This document shows, piece after piece, positions 1 to 13,900 of a stretch of 64,000 bases of DNA; position 1 is the first letter of the stretch, and every line of letters begins with the position of its first letter. The stretch covers positions 24,193,501-24,257,500 of the forward strand of contig CM072336.1 in the NCBI GenBank assembly GCA_036874045.1, given 5' to 3'. The position numbers and the translations under genes were made by a program. The notes beneath the pieces are model-generated. The model saw only the letters and a program-made list of their open reading frames with translations, made no database searches and was not told where the DNA came from. This DNA comes from Cymodocea nodosa. Taxonomy: Eukaryota > Streptophyta > Magnoliopsida > Alismatales > Cymodoceaceae.

Positions 1-2112
1 TATTGATAAAATAAATTTATTACTATTAAAAAAATGAATTTATTACTATAATAAATTTATTTATGACTATAATTTAAAATAATTGATTTAATTTTCACAA
101 ATATAATTACTATTAAAAAAATTCAATGAATTCCGCTTCATGAACTATGGATATCCAAACGCAGCCATAAAATCTTTTCTTCCAGGCGTTACCATCCATG
201 CTCCAAATTTTTGTTAAATTGCAAAAATTTAAATTATATACAGGAATGCATATGCTGTCATACACGTCTGACCGAATCAGCCATGTTTCTTCTTTGTCGA
301 CATAAATATATTATGTTTAACATCCTCACTTAAAATCCAATTTCCTACATCCTTCTAACTCTTTACCTTCCAAATCACGTTTCTTTTAATAAAAATCAAT
401 ATTCTGAGATTTTTCCTTTTCACTCGTACCAAATTAATAAATGGAGAGGTCTTCAGCTGATAAAGTTCAAATATGCATTATTGATTGTCAGGTCTAGTCC
501 AAGGTATTTTCGACCTAACCAAGAAAAATGAACAAATTTAAGAAGACAATAAGGAAAGAAGGAAAGGAAGACGAACTTAAGAGAGGCCACCACATTAAAT
601 GGAGTCTATCGAAGAACAGGAAGATTGGATCCAACACATCAAGTGAAGATCAAATTAGCTATTTATTCACAAATTGTGGATATCTGTAGTTTTCCTCTTA
701 GCTCTTAGTTCACAATGCCATTAGAATAGGAACATGAGTTGTTATAGAATCTATGGATACTTAATTAGTTGAGGATTATGCTTTAGGGTTATCATTTGTT
801 AATGTTTCAAAACTTAGAATAGAAATTAAATCTTCTAGAATCGATCAACCAAGTTGAATCGGTATGTATACTCACTCACCTTTCATGTTCTTACATAGAA
901 TAGAAACTAGTACATGGCTTTTCCCTTACAGTGTAAGTAGGTTGTGGTATGAAACTAAGAAAACAACAAATATTAGTACATATATAGCTCGGTTGGATGA
1001 ACTATTATGAATTTTTGTGTGCACCACTTCATTGTTTCTCTACCTGCTCTTTAATGTAGAAAATTTAACTCATATTTTTCATTATTGAAGTTAACTAGGA
1101 TGGGGATACAAAGTGATACAGTGGGTCGCTGTGGGATGACAAGAGATCATGATATTTTCCAAGGAAAACTTTTTTCCTTGCGTGGATTAGCAAATCATAA
1201 GACAAGAAGCCACCAAAAATCAAATATGTGGTCACCTCAAGGTACCATGAGAAAAAGAGAACTCAGCTGGGTAACACTTGAGTTAAATATATATCTCTGA
1301 TGGAGTTGTTGTGTACAAATATTGAAGGGCAATTTGACTGACGAGTAAACGTAGAAGAAATATCAAACCTTCAAGTAAATCTCTAGATTTTGAATCAAAT
1401 AAAATATCAAAGATTTATTTCTGTACTTGAAAAGTTATAATAAAAAGAAAAGTTATTAATTTTTTTATAAATTTTGATTGAAATTTCTATAAAAATACCG
1501 TGTTGATTAATGGCTCCCGTGCATTAGTTTTGCTTAATTAGCCATTAATTTTATTTTTCTGTGCTTAGATTCAAATCCCAATATTAGCGATCAGAATGTA
1601 CGTACAAGCGATGGAGCGAGATTTTCAAAAACATACGTACGTATGAACTTGCAGTTTTCTTTGTATACGTTGATTTCCAATTAACAATATCTTATAGTCC
1701 ATTTATACACAATGAAAAGTTAAAATAAAAAATAAAAAACGTAAAGTCTAAAAATGATCAAAAGTCAAAAACTACTAAAGTCAAAAAAAATGAAAAAAAA
1801 GATTGTTTTTACCACTTAATTAGATATACTCGTTCGTATTACGGTCTTACCGAGTTATGGGTTGACTTTTAACGTGTAAATACGTAATCCAAAAATTAGC
1901 CGCCAATAATGCCATTTTTACACATCACCGTTTCAAGCCGGCCCCTTCGATTATTTCAACATCGATCTTTTATGATCTCCTTAAACGAGACGCCAGAAAT
2001 GATCCCACAATTTCAACGAATCACGTAATTAATCTTATCTCGATCGTCTTATAGATTGAAGTCTTCAAGAGAAGAAGATTTCAAATCCAAATCTAATCGA
2101 AACTATTAATAT

Positions 2113-2146
2113 ATAGATAGATAGATAGATAGATAGATAAATAGAT
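2113..2146. repeat. TAGA tetranucleotide microsatellite
   Basis: About seven to eight uninterrupted ATAG/GATA units followed by a slightly imperfect unit. It lies in intergenic DNA far from any gene. Confidence 0.85.
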
Positions 2147-3514
2147 CCGAACTTGGAAATTTACCATCAAGTTGATATAAAAATAAGTCTTTAAAGTAAT
2201 AAAAAAGATGGAGTATATATACCATGACGTACAGGTAGCATAAAGAAGATTAATTTACACTACAACCATGCATACACCCATTAATAAAAATGACGAGGAA
2301 GTCGAGGTCTAATTAATACACCCCTTCTCTCCACATGATTAGATTAGTCGACTGATTCAAAAATTCATGGCCAACATCATATCAGTCAATGTTACTTAAA
2401 GTTGAGGTGATCTCAATGTCCTTCAAACCTCTTTCTTCTTTTTTCTAACTGCCATCAATTAAAGAATGGAATTATTAATACTCCCAGGGAAGTTTCCTCC
2501 AACGACCATTTATGCTTATTTTTTAAAGATTAAAATACAAAACGACCATGTATATATTTAGCCTATGGAAAAAAGAAAAGAAAGCTTTCATTAGGATTGA
2601 TGTAGACGGAGATGATAATTTTGATGATTAATTACATGGCATGACATAATTAAGAAGACGTTCTCTTACATACGTACATGATTTTATTTCAACACAAATG
2701 CAACAGATTTTGAGTTAAGTAGAATTTAGAGTGGATTGTCGAGTATATAAATATCAAACTGCCGGATGCAAATAAGCTGATGGTTAATCATGGTTCCATT
2801 AAAGTATACAATAATACGACAGAAAATCATAATATGGTCGTTTTACGTGATAATTAAATGCGCGATCCAACTCAAAAATTTTGGATGGTGAGAAATGAGA
2901 ATAGACACCTTGAGGAAATGATGCGTGGTGGAAATCCATTTTATTGGTATTAAATTCTAGGGTTAACGTTTTTAATATCTTTGACTTTTATGAACATCAC
3001 CGTCGCTTTTTTTTCAAGTAACTCTCCTAAATTAATAAACAAAGAGGGCGTCGAAGTTCTTGGAAATATTTTTATCAGAAAAGTTGGATTTAAAATGATA
3101 TCTACCATAGCTATTGGTATTTTTTATAATGATAATTCTTATATTTGTCAAATTTCGAATCTTAACAGAAGCTATGAGTGTCGACGTTTTAAATCATCTA
3201 ATTTATCTTAACCAGAAAATGTGACAATACGCCTTAATAATTGAAAATATTGTAAGTATTCATTTTATGGTTTAAATATTTTAACTTAAACTCTATTAAT
3301 AATAAAGATTGTATCCAAAAACAAAAAGAGAGACTTTATAAATACTTGTTTCACACGTAATTTTCACTATTAAAAATGTTTACATTAATATATCTAAATA
3401 GTCAGATGAATACTTCTTATAGAATCTTTATTTGTAAGTTACTCTAGCAATATTAAACCTTTATTTCAATCAGTTTTTTTTTTTTTATCCACGTAGTTGA
3501 TAACATGTAAGTCT

Positions 3515-3915
3515 CAATAGACACTCAAATGACCTGGTACATCAAGAATATCTAAGAAGGCGAAAACTTATAAAAAACCTTATTAGACCCCAACATGATA
3601 AATTTCTCCAATTATTATATACTTTATCCTGTAGAGATTCTAAACTAGTTGGAGATACCCTAAGTCACCCCACCTAACAACTTAATTGAAATTACTAACT
3701 AAGACAATACCTATAATGTTAACATGTGAATTAAGTAAGCAGTGCATATGACTACAACTTATCAATACTTAAGTAAAGCCAACACTAATGTCCATAAACA
3801 CTACACAAAAACTTTTCAGATAGTCATCCATCTTGACTATGTTACTGCTCAAATACAATTAATTTCAAAGTTTTTACATAAATAATTGTTTAGTAGTAGA
3901 TGTAAATACATCTTA
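3515..3915. repeat. dispersed repeat related to the 43.7-kb insertion
   Basis: Several blocks match the 238-bp insertion at 43676-43913 in the same order and orientation: a shared segment around AGACACTCAAA, a segment around CAACTTAATTGA, and a 3' part with TTCAAAGTTTTTA followed by AAATARTTGTTT. The matches are interrupted and diverged, so this looks like an older or longer copy of the same family. The family was not identified. Confidence 0.45.
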
Positions 3916-5424
3916 TTTCAATCAGTTTACCAAAATAATATTGCTTAGTGCATTTTCATATAAGTTTCTGTCTTCCTTTTGGGGTCCATGATTTTTTTGA
4001 AACATATTTTGTGACGGAGATGTTGCAGTTTATTGTTTCTTAAAATTTGATAATAGTGTTGTACTTCGCTGGGTACGTGAATTATTATTGAGCCACGAAT
4101 ATATGAAATGATGTGTATAATATTTAATAAATGATTGAACAGCGAGGGTGTGTTATATATATATATATATTATAGATTAAAATCTTGTGCTTTCATTTTC
4201 CTTTTATTATTATTTTTTCGTGACAAAAGTCCCTCCCTTAGTTTTTTTTTTTTTTTAATTTTAAATTTTGATTTAAATATACAACAAGGTAATTGATGGC
4301 TTTTACTTCAATTGAATTGAATTAAATTAAATATCTCAAATCTAACTGGAATAAAATTCTACATTTGTAATTTCAAATGTAAAAAAGTCAAAGAATTCCT
4401 AAATGCGCGTTTTTGGTTGCAACTGTTAGCTTATTTTGAAAATTCAACTTTTCCTTTTCATTTCAAAATAGAAAGTCAAAATTTCTTGATTTCTTTCTCA
4501 CATGAAAATATACGAGTATACCACACATGAAAGATTATTATATTTAAATAATTCTTTTCTTTTTTCACATTTAATTTTCTTCCTTATTTTTGTCATGATC
4601 TTTCATATCTCCTCCATGTTCTTTTCCCTTCCCATTCTAGCTTCTCAAAGAAAGTATAACGTGAATACCTTAGAAAGTATAATTGGATGCTTCTCAAAAC
4701 GTAGCTGGTCCGCAGGCACACATATATATGTTTAGATCGATAATAATTGAAGAAATCTTGAATTTGCATGGTTTATGAAATATTAAAAAGAGAAGAAGAC
4801 AAAATTTTGATTTACAATATAGATGGGTCTTACTTATTTCAGTAGTCAATTAAAAATCAAACAGTACTTTTGACACATTACTATTTATCTCTTATATATA
4901 TGCACACACCGTTGTCCATCTTGTCAAGAACATTGTTTATTTATTTATTTTTCTTTCTTTCTTAACAAAGGAGAACATATTTTCGATTTGCTTAATAATT
5001 ATTCTTGTGTTTGCATACTAACTTTTCAAGTATATGTTTAATGAGATTATTATTTAGTATTTAATCTATATATTTTGACATTTTTTCTCTTAACAAGTAA
5101 AATTGGAAAAATAGATTATGATCAACATATAAATGCTAGACTTTCTCTTATTGGATTCTAAGAAAGTAAATCTTAACCATATAAATACTAGAGAGGTATT
5201 TGGATTATTGCCCTCTTTGATCCACAAAATGTTGTCTCAACCATAAATAACTATGGCTATTAGCTTAGAAAGTCTTCTTAATTTCCTTAACAACTAACCC
5301 AAGTATCACGTTGTTATTTCCATTCCCCCAAACACACATATATAACAATACTTCTTTTTTTTGATAATTACAGTGACTCTTATATTTAATTATTAAGATT
5401 TTGATATTGATAAAAGCTCTAATT

Positions 5425-5433
5425 TATATATAA
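5425..5433 (+). promoter_or_regulatory. candidate TATA box of the MYB gene
   Basis: TATATATAA lies 48-56 bp upstream of the MYB start codon at 5481. This predicts a short leader of roughly 20-30 nt. It is a motif match in AT-rich DNA, so the assignment is tentative. Confidence 0.4.
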
Positions 5434-5480
5434 GAGTACAATACTTGCATCAAAGCTTGGTGATTTCTCCCACCAGCGAA

Positions 5481-6524
5481 ATGGGAAGGCAACCTCCTGC
5501 TGCTGTTTGCAAGCAGAAGCTGAGGAAGGGCCTCTGGTCACCAGAAGAAGATGAGAAGCTCGTCAACCACATCAGCGCCCATGGTGTTGGGTGTTGGAGC
5601 TCAGTTCCCAAGCAAGCTGGTAAGAAGATTGAGATCTGAGGTCGTCTGATTCCGTTTCAATTCCTTTACCGTCATCGTCAACTGTTACAGGGCTCCAGAG
5701 GTGTGGGAAGAGTTGCAGGTTGAGGTGGATAAACTACTTGAGACCGGACATCAAGAGGGGTAGATTCTCGACGGAGGAGGAGGGCACTATCATACGTCTC
5801 CACCGGGTCCTTGGCAACAGGTGCGTGTCGATCTACCAACCAATGCCCCGTCTCCGTCGAATTGTGTTGTGCGATTCCGATCGATCGACGTCGTCAGATT
5901 TGGTTGGTTGGTTTCCGTAGGTGGTCTCGGATTGCGGCGAGATTACCGGGGAGAACGGACAACGAGATCAAGAACTTCTGGAACACCAACCTCAAGAAGA
6001 AGCTTGGGAAACAAGGAGGAGTCGACCTGCGGGACACATACGGGCCGTACAAAGAAGACAATATTCCGGCCAACAACGACGACCGGAGACGTCGACCGGT
6101 TTTCTATCCTTTCCCGGCCGCCGCCGCCGACGACCTCGACTACCCGTTTCTCACCTATTACCACCACATGGTCCTGCAGCAACATGGACCGCCTCACCAG
6201 GAACTGATTTCAAAGGCAGTCGACGGTCACCACCACTACCACTCCACGGCGATGGCGAGCTCGGGCCCGTCTTCTTACGGCAGCGTGGCGGAGGTCACCG
6301 CCGACAGCTCCAACCACAGCTGCAGCAACAGCAACAGCAACGCCATGGGGTTCGGAGGTCTCGACTGGTACGTGGAGAGGAGCATCGACGACTTCTTCCA
6401 CCTGACCCCCACTGACTGCCTGGGGCTCCAGGACGATCAGCAAGGGCTGGAGATCTCAACGTTGATGGACATGTCCGGCGCCGGCGGAGAGTTGGACTGT
6501 GAATCCCAAGTTGGGTTCCTCTAG
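5481..6524 (+). CDS. R2R3-MYB transcription factor
   Basis: DNA-binding nuclear transcription factor. Three exons: 5481-5619, 5691-5820 and 5921-6524, giving 290 aa. The 130-bp middle exon is the classic R2R3-MYB second exon, and both introns sit at the conserved positions. The R2 repeat (about residues 16-66) has Trp19, Trp39 and Trp59; R3 (about 69-117) has Phe72 in place of the first Trp, as usual, then Trp91 and Trp110. The start at 5481 opens with MGRQPP, typical of the family; the in-frame sequence before it has no ATG. The C-terminal half is variable, with His-rich (near GHHHYH) and Asn/Ser-rich stretches. The MYB domain recalls the [10 protein letters not shown]-type clade that includes secondary-wall regulators such as MYB46, MYB61 and MYB103, but I cannot name an orthologue. 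R3 lacks a clear bHLH-binding signature. Confidence 0.92.
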
Positions 6525-7009
6525 ATCCATGTCAAGATTCATTTTTCCACCTTCTTCTCACCTTCCTACTGATTAGTTCTTATGAATGAAGGAAAAAATA
6601 AGTGCATTATCAAATCCTTTGAATTCCTTCCATCTGCTTGTTCGACACATGGACTAGAAAATAATACTACTGTATACCACATGTAAATCGGAGAGCAGTG
6701 CTTTGTGCCTGTGTGTAATAAAGTACCAATTTGTATGCCTTCTTCTTTTAGATCCATGTGAATCCCAAGTTGGGTTCCTCTAGATCCATGTCAAGATTCA
6801 TTTTTCCACCTTCTTCTCACCTTCCTACTGATTAGTTCTTATGAATGAAGGAAAAAATAAGTGCATTATCAAATCCTTTGAATTCCTTCCATCTGCTTGT
6901 TCGACACATGGACTAGAAAATAATACTACTGTATACCACATGTAAATCGGAGAGCAGTGCTTTGTGCCTGTGTGTAATAAAGTACCAATTTGTATGCCTT
7001 CTTCTTTTA
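6498..7009 (+). repeat. perfect 259-bp tandem duplication of the MYB 3' end
   Basis: The segment starting eight codons before the MYB stop and running through the 3' UTR occurs twice, with a period of 259 bp (6498-6750 and 6757-7009). I saw no mismatch between the copies. An 11-bp word, TAGATCCATGT, lies at 6522-6532 inside the first unit and again at the junction (6749-6759), which suggests a microhomology-mediated or slippage event. The second unit is downstream of the stop codon, so the protein is unaffected. Perfect identity means either a very recent event or an assembly artefact. Confidence 0.93.
6717..6722 (+). promoter_or_regulatory. polyadenylation signal of the MYB gene (first copy)
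   Basis: AATAAA lies about 190 nt after the MYB stop codon. The tandem duplication produces a second identical signal at 6976-6981, so the transcript may have two alternative 3' ends. Confidence 0.5.
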
Positions 7010-8572
7010 CATGGATGGGTAGTACTTCTATCTAAATTCAAATTCAACATTCTTTTTTCGAGATTTTGCCAAAAAAAACAAAAAAGACCTATTATATTAT
7101 TCAATGTTAGTGTTGATCATCTGCATTTAAGATTCTTCCAATTCATGATGCATGATGTTAATCATTTTTACCAAAGGAGATTAGTGATGCTGATACCAGT
7201 GATGTATACTAACTATACATATTAATGATACAGTTACATACATTATGTTTGATTCTTATTTTAGTATCCTGAATTATAAAATGCATCTTTGTGATCATGT
7301 TCTGAATTTACATTGTTAACTAAATTGATCGATAACAATCAACATATATAATTGTTCTTCCCTTCTTTGATAAAGCATAAAAGAGAAGGAAGGCTTGGGA
7401 CAAAAATGCAAGCAATATTAAAAAAATCGCTAAACATGTTGATACTTATCAAGAACCCATTAACAGTGTGGTATAATTGTTGGGTAAGAAAGAGATAGAA
7501 CTTAAATTTATACAATGATGGATTCCTTCAGTTACAGTCAATTAAATTTAAATTCAATTCACGTACATTTACTCGATCTAAGAAAAAAAAAAGTAATATT
7601 GAAATACAGTAAAAGCGAGAAAGAGCATTAGAATGTTAACAGGAAAATGATAAAATTTCAACTTATATAACAATAAGTTCTTTGATTCACAGATCATTTG
7701 TTTTAAATTGAAATCTTACGGTAACTCAGATTTTTTTAGCCAATGGAAGAGAACGTTGATGGATAAGGAGGAGGGAAAAACAACGTTGGAAACACCAACA
7801 TGATTGAGAATTAAAAATTCAAAGTGGGTACCACATTAATACATTTTAAATTTCAATTTACTAATGCAAATATTGGTTAACAACACATATCCATCTCTTT
7901 TGATGTTGATGAGCGTTAAAATTACTGAGACTTGGAAAAGAAGAAAGCGATGTGAATCCTAAGGGCACAAACATGTCGGCCAAAAATGAAACCACCATGG
8001 TTTCTTGCAAACACAACAAGAGCGGTATTTTTGCTTGAATTCGAATGTATAAACATCTTCCTTGAAGGATTTATAAAATAAGAAAAGATTAACTACGCTA
8101 ATCATAATTTGTTACATCAAGAGGAGGCTGATGTCATGTGACTGTTAATCTTGTTATTAGCACCCTGATTTGAAGAGCGCAATTCTAGTGGATTCTTCGG
8201 ATCTTGAGAGAAATATATATGGAATTGGATATCATATATAATTTAAAAGAAAGCTCCTCTTTCTGACTTGAGGAGGCAATAGGCATGGTCCATTGTAGAA
8301 AATAGTGTGCCCACATCATCAATTTGGACTTCTTGTGCCTTGGCATCAAGAAAAAGGATTCTGAAAAAGACTTCCTTTTTCCCTGCAACAAAACAAACTC
8401 TAGATGATAATAGATCACGGGTAATGTCACTGCTCTTGCGCCATATTGTCAAGGGAAGAATACTTGTTGTTGTATATATCTTTTTGAATTGATCTAAGCA
8501 GAAACATTACTATTATGGTATCTTTTTTACATGATGCTCCGTGGAATTCTGATTGGAAGCCACCATCTTCCC

Positions 8573-8594
8573 CCCTTCCTTCCTTCCTTCCTTC
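8573..8594. repeat. CTTC microsatellite
   Basis: Five to six consecutive CTTC/TTCC units in non-coding DNA. Confidence 0.85.
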
Positions 8595-8827
8595 ACAAGC
8601 CTGATCTCAGGAAAAATGGGTGTGGGGCATTCAGTTTGAAAGAAATTTAGCAAGCTAGGATGCTTTATGACTTTGCCATGGGCTTTCTTCTTCACTAGTT
8701 GTTTGTTTTTAAAGTGACCGTATTAGATTTTTTATTAACAGATGACAACAAAAACGTGGTGTATATTTTTCTTTAATTAAAAGAGTATTGTGGACTTTGA
8801 TCTAAACGTCAACAAACCATCACTCTG

Positions 8828-8850
8828 AAGGTGAATTTCAAATTCACCTT
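8828..8850. repeat. perfect 23-bp palindrome
   Basis: AAGGTGAATTT, a single C, then its exact reverse complement AAATTCACCTT. It could form a small hairpin. No neighbouring gene explains it. Confidence 0.8.
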
Positions 8851-10962
8851 AGTTTCCAAGTTGGCTTGCTGATTCTGCCAAACAACTTTGAATCCCTCAA
8901 TTCCCCAGTGTTCTTGATGTTTATGCCATTTTTTCCGGCATACCGCCAATGCTTGTGAAGTTGTGTATATGCCGACTATGGTTAATAAAGATGTTGATAG
9001 AAAGAATGCCGTGAACCATAGAAAGCTTGTTTCTCTCGTGTTGACCGTGGACTTGGTCCTAGATATTAAAGATTAAAGTTATGCTCCCCCATTCATTTTC
9101 ATTCTAATTTTGTCTATTTGCTTGGCTTGGAGACTAACTCAATTCTTCTAGATCATAATTATCAGAATGATAATCATTGAGTATTTAAGAAGAATTGTTG
9201 CACTTTGAAGAAATAAATGATAATCATCGTAATATTAAAGAAAAAATCACACAAAATTTTTTAAAGATGCGTGAAAGACTTCTCTCTCAAATATTATAAA
9301 GTTGAACATCTACCTAAGAAGTATAAACTATTCATAATTATGTCACAAACTACTTTAGCCTCCCTCAAAAATACATACAATTAAAGGATATCTACGGTAT
9401 AATACGAGACATGGTCTCATCATATATTCCAGTAATCCTCCTCCTAGCAGCCTAGAAAAGGTAAACCATAAAGATGAGTTAACGTCTAATAAAAAAGTTT
9501 GCTATTAATCTAAAAAAATAGTATTCATGACACTCTGCATGAAATAGAAAGGCTAATGAGTCGATGATAAATGCAAATACACAATACAAGATGTGAATTA
9601 TGTAATTGCATACATATGTTAACGTAATTCTATATATGTTCATATTTAACGTATCTAGTTACGATCATATTTTACCCCTACGACAGATCTATACATCGCA
9701 TGTCTCTTGTGATTGGATCATATGATTGTTCTCAATCCTAAAACAACGTTAAGAATATCTTATCTTAATTGTACATACAACAATATTATGATTTGAATAA
9801 AAATACCGTAATAATCATAATTAATAAGAATATCATTTTTTTTAAAGACTAAATGGCAAAAATCACCATTCACCGCCAAAACTTCCTCCCTACTCCACCT
9901 CCTTCCCACGTGAGCGGTTTCGCCACCGATATCATTCACCACCGTCCTCGATCTTTTCTTTTTTTGCAATTTACCTAAAAATCCTTAAATTTTAATTTCT
10001 TTACATTTAAGTCCACAAACTAACAATTAAAGATTTTTTTAAAAAAAAGTTATAAGTCATCACAAGTACGGCCACTTTTTATGAATAAGTAACACTTTGA
10101 TTGGTTGATGAGTTTCATGATCATCGTCCTGTGTCATGTGTATCTAATATCATCAAGATGGGTTGCAAGAAAAAGTTTGAATTTTTATTAATTATTCAGA
10201 AGAATAGTTTTTTGTGCACGTGAAAAGGAAAGGTAAATTCTCTTGCTTTCCTAACTATACATAGAAATTCAAAAGAATCCATTCTCTCAAAATTACCATC
10301 TTCTCGAATTTTTCTACCTCCTCTCTTGGAGAAATAGGAGGATTTTATTAGGATATTTCCTTCATATATGGTTGTTGTTTGCAACAACCCAAGGAGGATT
10401 TTACCATGTACAATCTGACATTTTCAAAAAAATTCTAAAATTCAACATTTTTAATATGAACAATATGTTTCATAAAAAATTTAAAAAAATCTTAACATAT
10501 TTTCGTGTGCTGGTTACAATAAATAATCTTTACCGGCTGCCGAGAGGGATGTTAATTAGATTTAATTATAATATATTGCAGTGTTTAAAAATTTAAGGAA
10601 AGTCGTAAATACCAATAGCAAAATTAAGTTAATAGATATCAAATACATGATTTAATAACATCGGATAACTATAATATAAAGTTGGTCAAATTAATATTTA
10701 TTCAAAGTTAATTAAATTTTAGTTTCCTAATGTTATTAAATCTCATGTTCTATATCACATGATGAAAATCTATGATTACGTAGTCATCAACAATAATAAT
10801 ATATTTCTAAATTTTCAAATGACTTTCTTTTTTTTTGGTCTAAACTTGTTCGGATCTCCGTTCCGCGTCCGGATAAAACTAATCGGATCCATCTACAACC
10901 TTAAACCCTACCACTTCTCTTTGCACTATTCTTCCACTTCAAGCACATTCTAGTCCCTCTCC

Positions 10963-13900
10963 ATGACGCTGCTCCGGGCGGCCTCCCGTCGACTGGTGGC
11001 CGGGGCCGCCGTCGCCGTCGGCCTCTCCTCCGCCTCTGCCCTCACAACCCGCGTCTACGCCGATAGCCATGCGCCGTACACTGGAGGGTTCGACCCGGTG
11101 GCGCTCGAGAGGAGCGCCGCGGCCTTGAGGAAGATCAATGCGTCCCCTCTCTTCAAACAGGTACTTTTCATACGATCATGAAGAGTTGGCTTATTTCTTG
11201 CAATGTTAGGAGAAAGCTGGAGTTTGTTATGTGGCTCTGTCGCTTTGCTGCAGGTGTTTGAAGTGATGCGGATGCAGGAGGACACGCGCCTTTTAGAGCT
11301 GGAAGTGGACAGGTCGCATTATCTCGCAGGGAGTGCGAAAGAAGACATTGTGAGTGCGAAAAGTTTGCTTTTTTTTTCTGCTTTGTTTCGTAAATGTTTA
11401 CATTGCTCCAAAGAAAGACTTCTATTTCTGACCGAAATTGCAATAAGGCATCGCACTAAAGATTGGAACGAGTTCTTCTAGAGGACATGGAAAAATCAAG
11501 AATTAGATTATACTGAAATTTGCTTTAAGATATGGAGGGATGGTTTTTAAACCAAAAGACTGGGACAGGCCGACTAAAACCTATTCAGGTCTTCGAAATT
11601 CTCAAGGGCGTCTAGAGTTTATGGATGATCTACACTCCAATTTGTATGAATTTTGATTGGGAAGAGAAGTCACACTAAGCTTATATGAGCAAGACTTTTC
11701 GTAAATGGATTTCAGTTTGTATTCTTGCTGATATGCACTCTTAATTTCTCTCAACAGCATTCCCGTCTATGAGGAATTACATATAGGACCTTTTACGTAG
11801 TAAATTATCTGATCTATTGATCGTAAAATTATTTAAAATATAGCATCATGATCTGGTATGATAACCTACACCATGCGGTCCTCTCTCATAAAGGTGAAGT
11901 CCATGCTTTACTTTAAATTCTTCCTGCCTTCATCTACTGATGGGCAGACTGTATGTGGACTGTTGCAAGTTAATGCAATTTATATGTTTTTTTCCTAAGG
12001 GCTTATCCTTTGAAATTATTTGGTAGGTACCCTATTTATCTTTTATTTTTCTTTCTTTTACAAAAACTCTACCGTCTTTATTCTTAACACACTTGACTTA
12101 AATTTGTACATTTCCTTTCTTTAGCCTTAGCCAATTTATATATCCTATTTTCTCCTTGATTTGTGTTCAAACTATCATATAATTCCTTATAGGCCTGATT
12201 TTTCCTTGAATCGGAATCTTAGAACAAGCTAGTATCATGAATCAGGCCTGTTTATTGAATCGGAGCAGGTTTTCTCCGATTGTTTTCTTCAATTTCTTAC
12301 CGAAACTAATTGACAGTATAAAAACTCTAAATATGGGTGATTCGTAAGTTTTACTTTGCTGGTCCCACCTTTGAATCTCATAGTATGGTTTTATTTCACA
12401 TGCTTTGTACCTGATTTGTTTCAACTTTGGGTTCTTTGTGCCTTTATGCCTTGTAATTATTTTAAAAAATAATTGTTTTGATAGGAAAAGCAAAGAAAAA
12501 TGGCTGAAGAGGAAAGGGATTTGGTACAAAAAGAAACACAAGCAAAGGCACAAGTTCTTCGTTTTGAGGATGAAATGGCTAGAAAAAGAATGCAGGTTGC
12601 CACATGTTTTCAATATATTATCTATAAATTTAAAGTTAAAGTCTTCATGTTTGTTATTTCCCAAAAATTACAGACAGAGCATGAGTCTCAAAGGCACCAA
12701 AATGTTGAACTTGTGAAAATGCAAGAGCAATCCTACATTAGAAAAGAAAAGGCCAAACGTGCAACTGAAGAGCGGATTGAAGATCAGAAACGTCAAACGG
12801 AGAAAGAAAGGGCTGAGATAGAACGAGAAACTATTAGGGTAAAGGCTATGGCTGAGGCTGAGGGTCGAGCTCATGAGGCAAAATTGACAGAAGATCATAA
12901 TAGGCGAATGCTTATAGAGAAAATGAATGGTGAAAGGGAGAAGTGGCTTGCTGCTATCAATACCACTTTTAGTCACATTGAAGGTATCTAGATTCACTCA
13001 CTTTTTCCTGATAAGCTCTTTAAGTTCCCCACTCAAAGGCATAAGGCTTTCATTCCATTTATCCAGACAAAAGGATGTGGTTGTGCTCGAGTTAACATGT
13101 TATGATCTCCCCTTTTCATAAAAATCCCTCATTCTGTTCACCCCTTTCCAGAAATCTGACCACTCCATACCCTCTGGAAATTCCCCACTGAGCTCAGCTG
13201 GATTTGTATATGTGCCCACAAAGCTGTTGTGTTGCAAACTTACGATCCAACTTTCACAGCCACTTAGTCATCATGGATTTGTTAAAAATCCTCGGAATTC
13301 TAATGCCCCTTTTATCCATTCTAAGCAACATTCCTACCAGTTAATCTAGTGCACACTCTCTGTTGTCATTTCCTCCTCCCTGCCAGAGCCACTGTTGCAT
13401 ACACCTCTACAAAGTATCTAGGACCACCTTGGGTATTGAAAAAAGCAGACCAACAATAAAGAAGGCTTTCCAGCATGGATGACTAACTTCCCACCAAAGC
13501 TGAGAAAGATTGTTTTCCAGCCGTTTGCTGCCTTCTTATAACTGTCACATAGAATCCTCCATTCAGTGCTCTATGAGAAAGGGGTACGCCTAAGTATTTG
13601 AATGGTACACTTTCAGTTTTGCATCCCTTAATCCTTTCTCAGCCAAGTTTATTCTAATCATTGAAGTCTTGTTTGTTTGCTCAGCCAAGAGGTCACAATA
13701 ACAAATAAGTTATCATCAGTTACACATTAGCATTAAATTTGGACCATCCTCGTATATACATCATATTTGTAGAACATGGGAATGTATATTTGTTTAAAAT
13801 CAAGTATTATTACATCCTTTGGTATGCACTTCACTTAGTTGCCTACCCTAAACTAGAAGGTATTGTTTTGGCTCATTAAATCATACCACAGGGACTTCCA

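Larger units (their letters stand above)
1..5424. other. AT-rich intergenic DNA, no gene recognised
   Basis: Over 5 kb upstream of the MYB gene with no open frame that resembles a protein family and no splice-consistent exon series. It holds a TAGA microsatellite near 2.1 kb, a TA run near 4153-4172, and a dispersed repeat near 3.5-3.9 kb. The short open frames here have AT-driven composition and no recognisable motif. Confidence 0.7.
7010..10962. other. intergenic DNA between MYB and ATAD3
   Basis: AT-rich, with no gene that I can support. It contains a CTTC microsatellite at 8573-8594 and a perfect 23-bp palindrome at 8828-8850. Open frames on the minus strand between 8.2 and 8.7 kb are slightly less AT-rich than the surroundings and could be a decayed gene or transcript copy, but no family is recognisable. 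Confidence 0.6.

Noticed and set aside
5811-6415. Overlapping frames across MYB exon 3, including a continuous frame through intron 2
   Set aside because: The R3 repeat is only complete when the 100-bp intron 5821-5920 is removed; the other frames are GC-rich shadows.
8185-8695. Possible gene fragment on the minus strand
   Set aside because: Several frames are open but none resembles a known family, no splice chain could be built, and a microsatellite runs through it.
10759-10953. Short open frame just before ATAD3
   Set aside because: It covers the promoter and leader of ATAD3, is AT-driven and ends before the true start.
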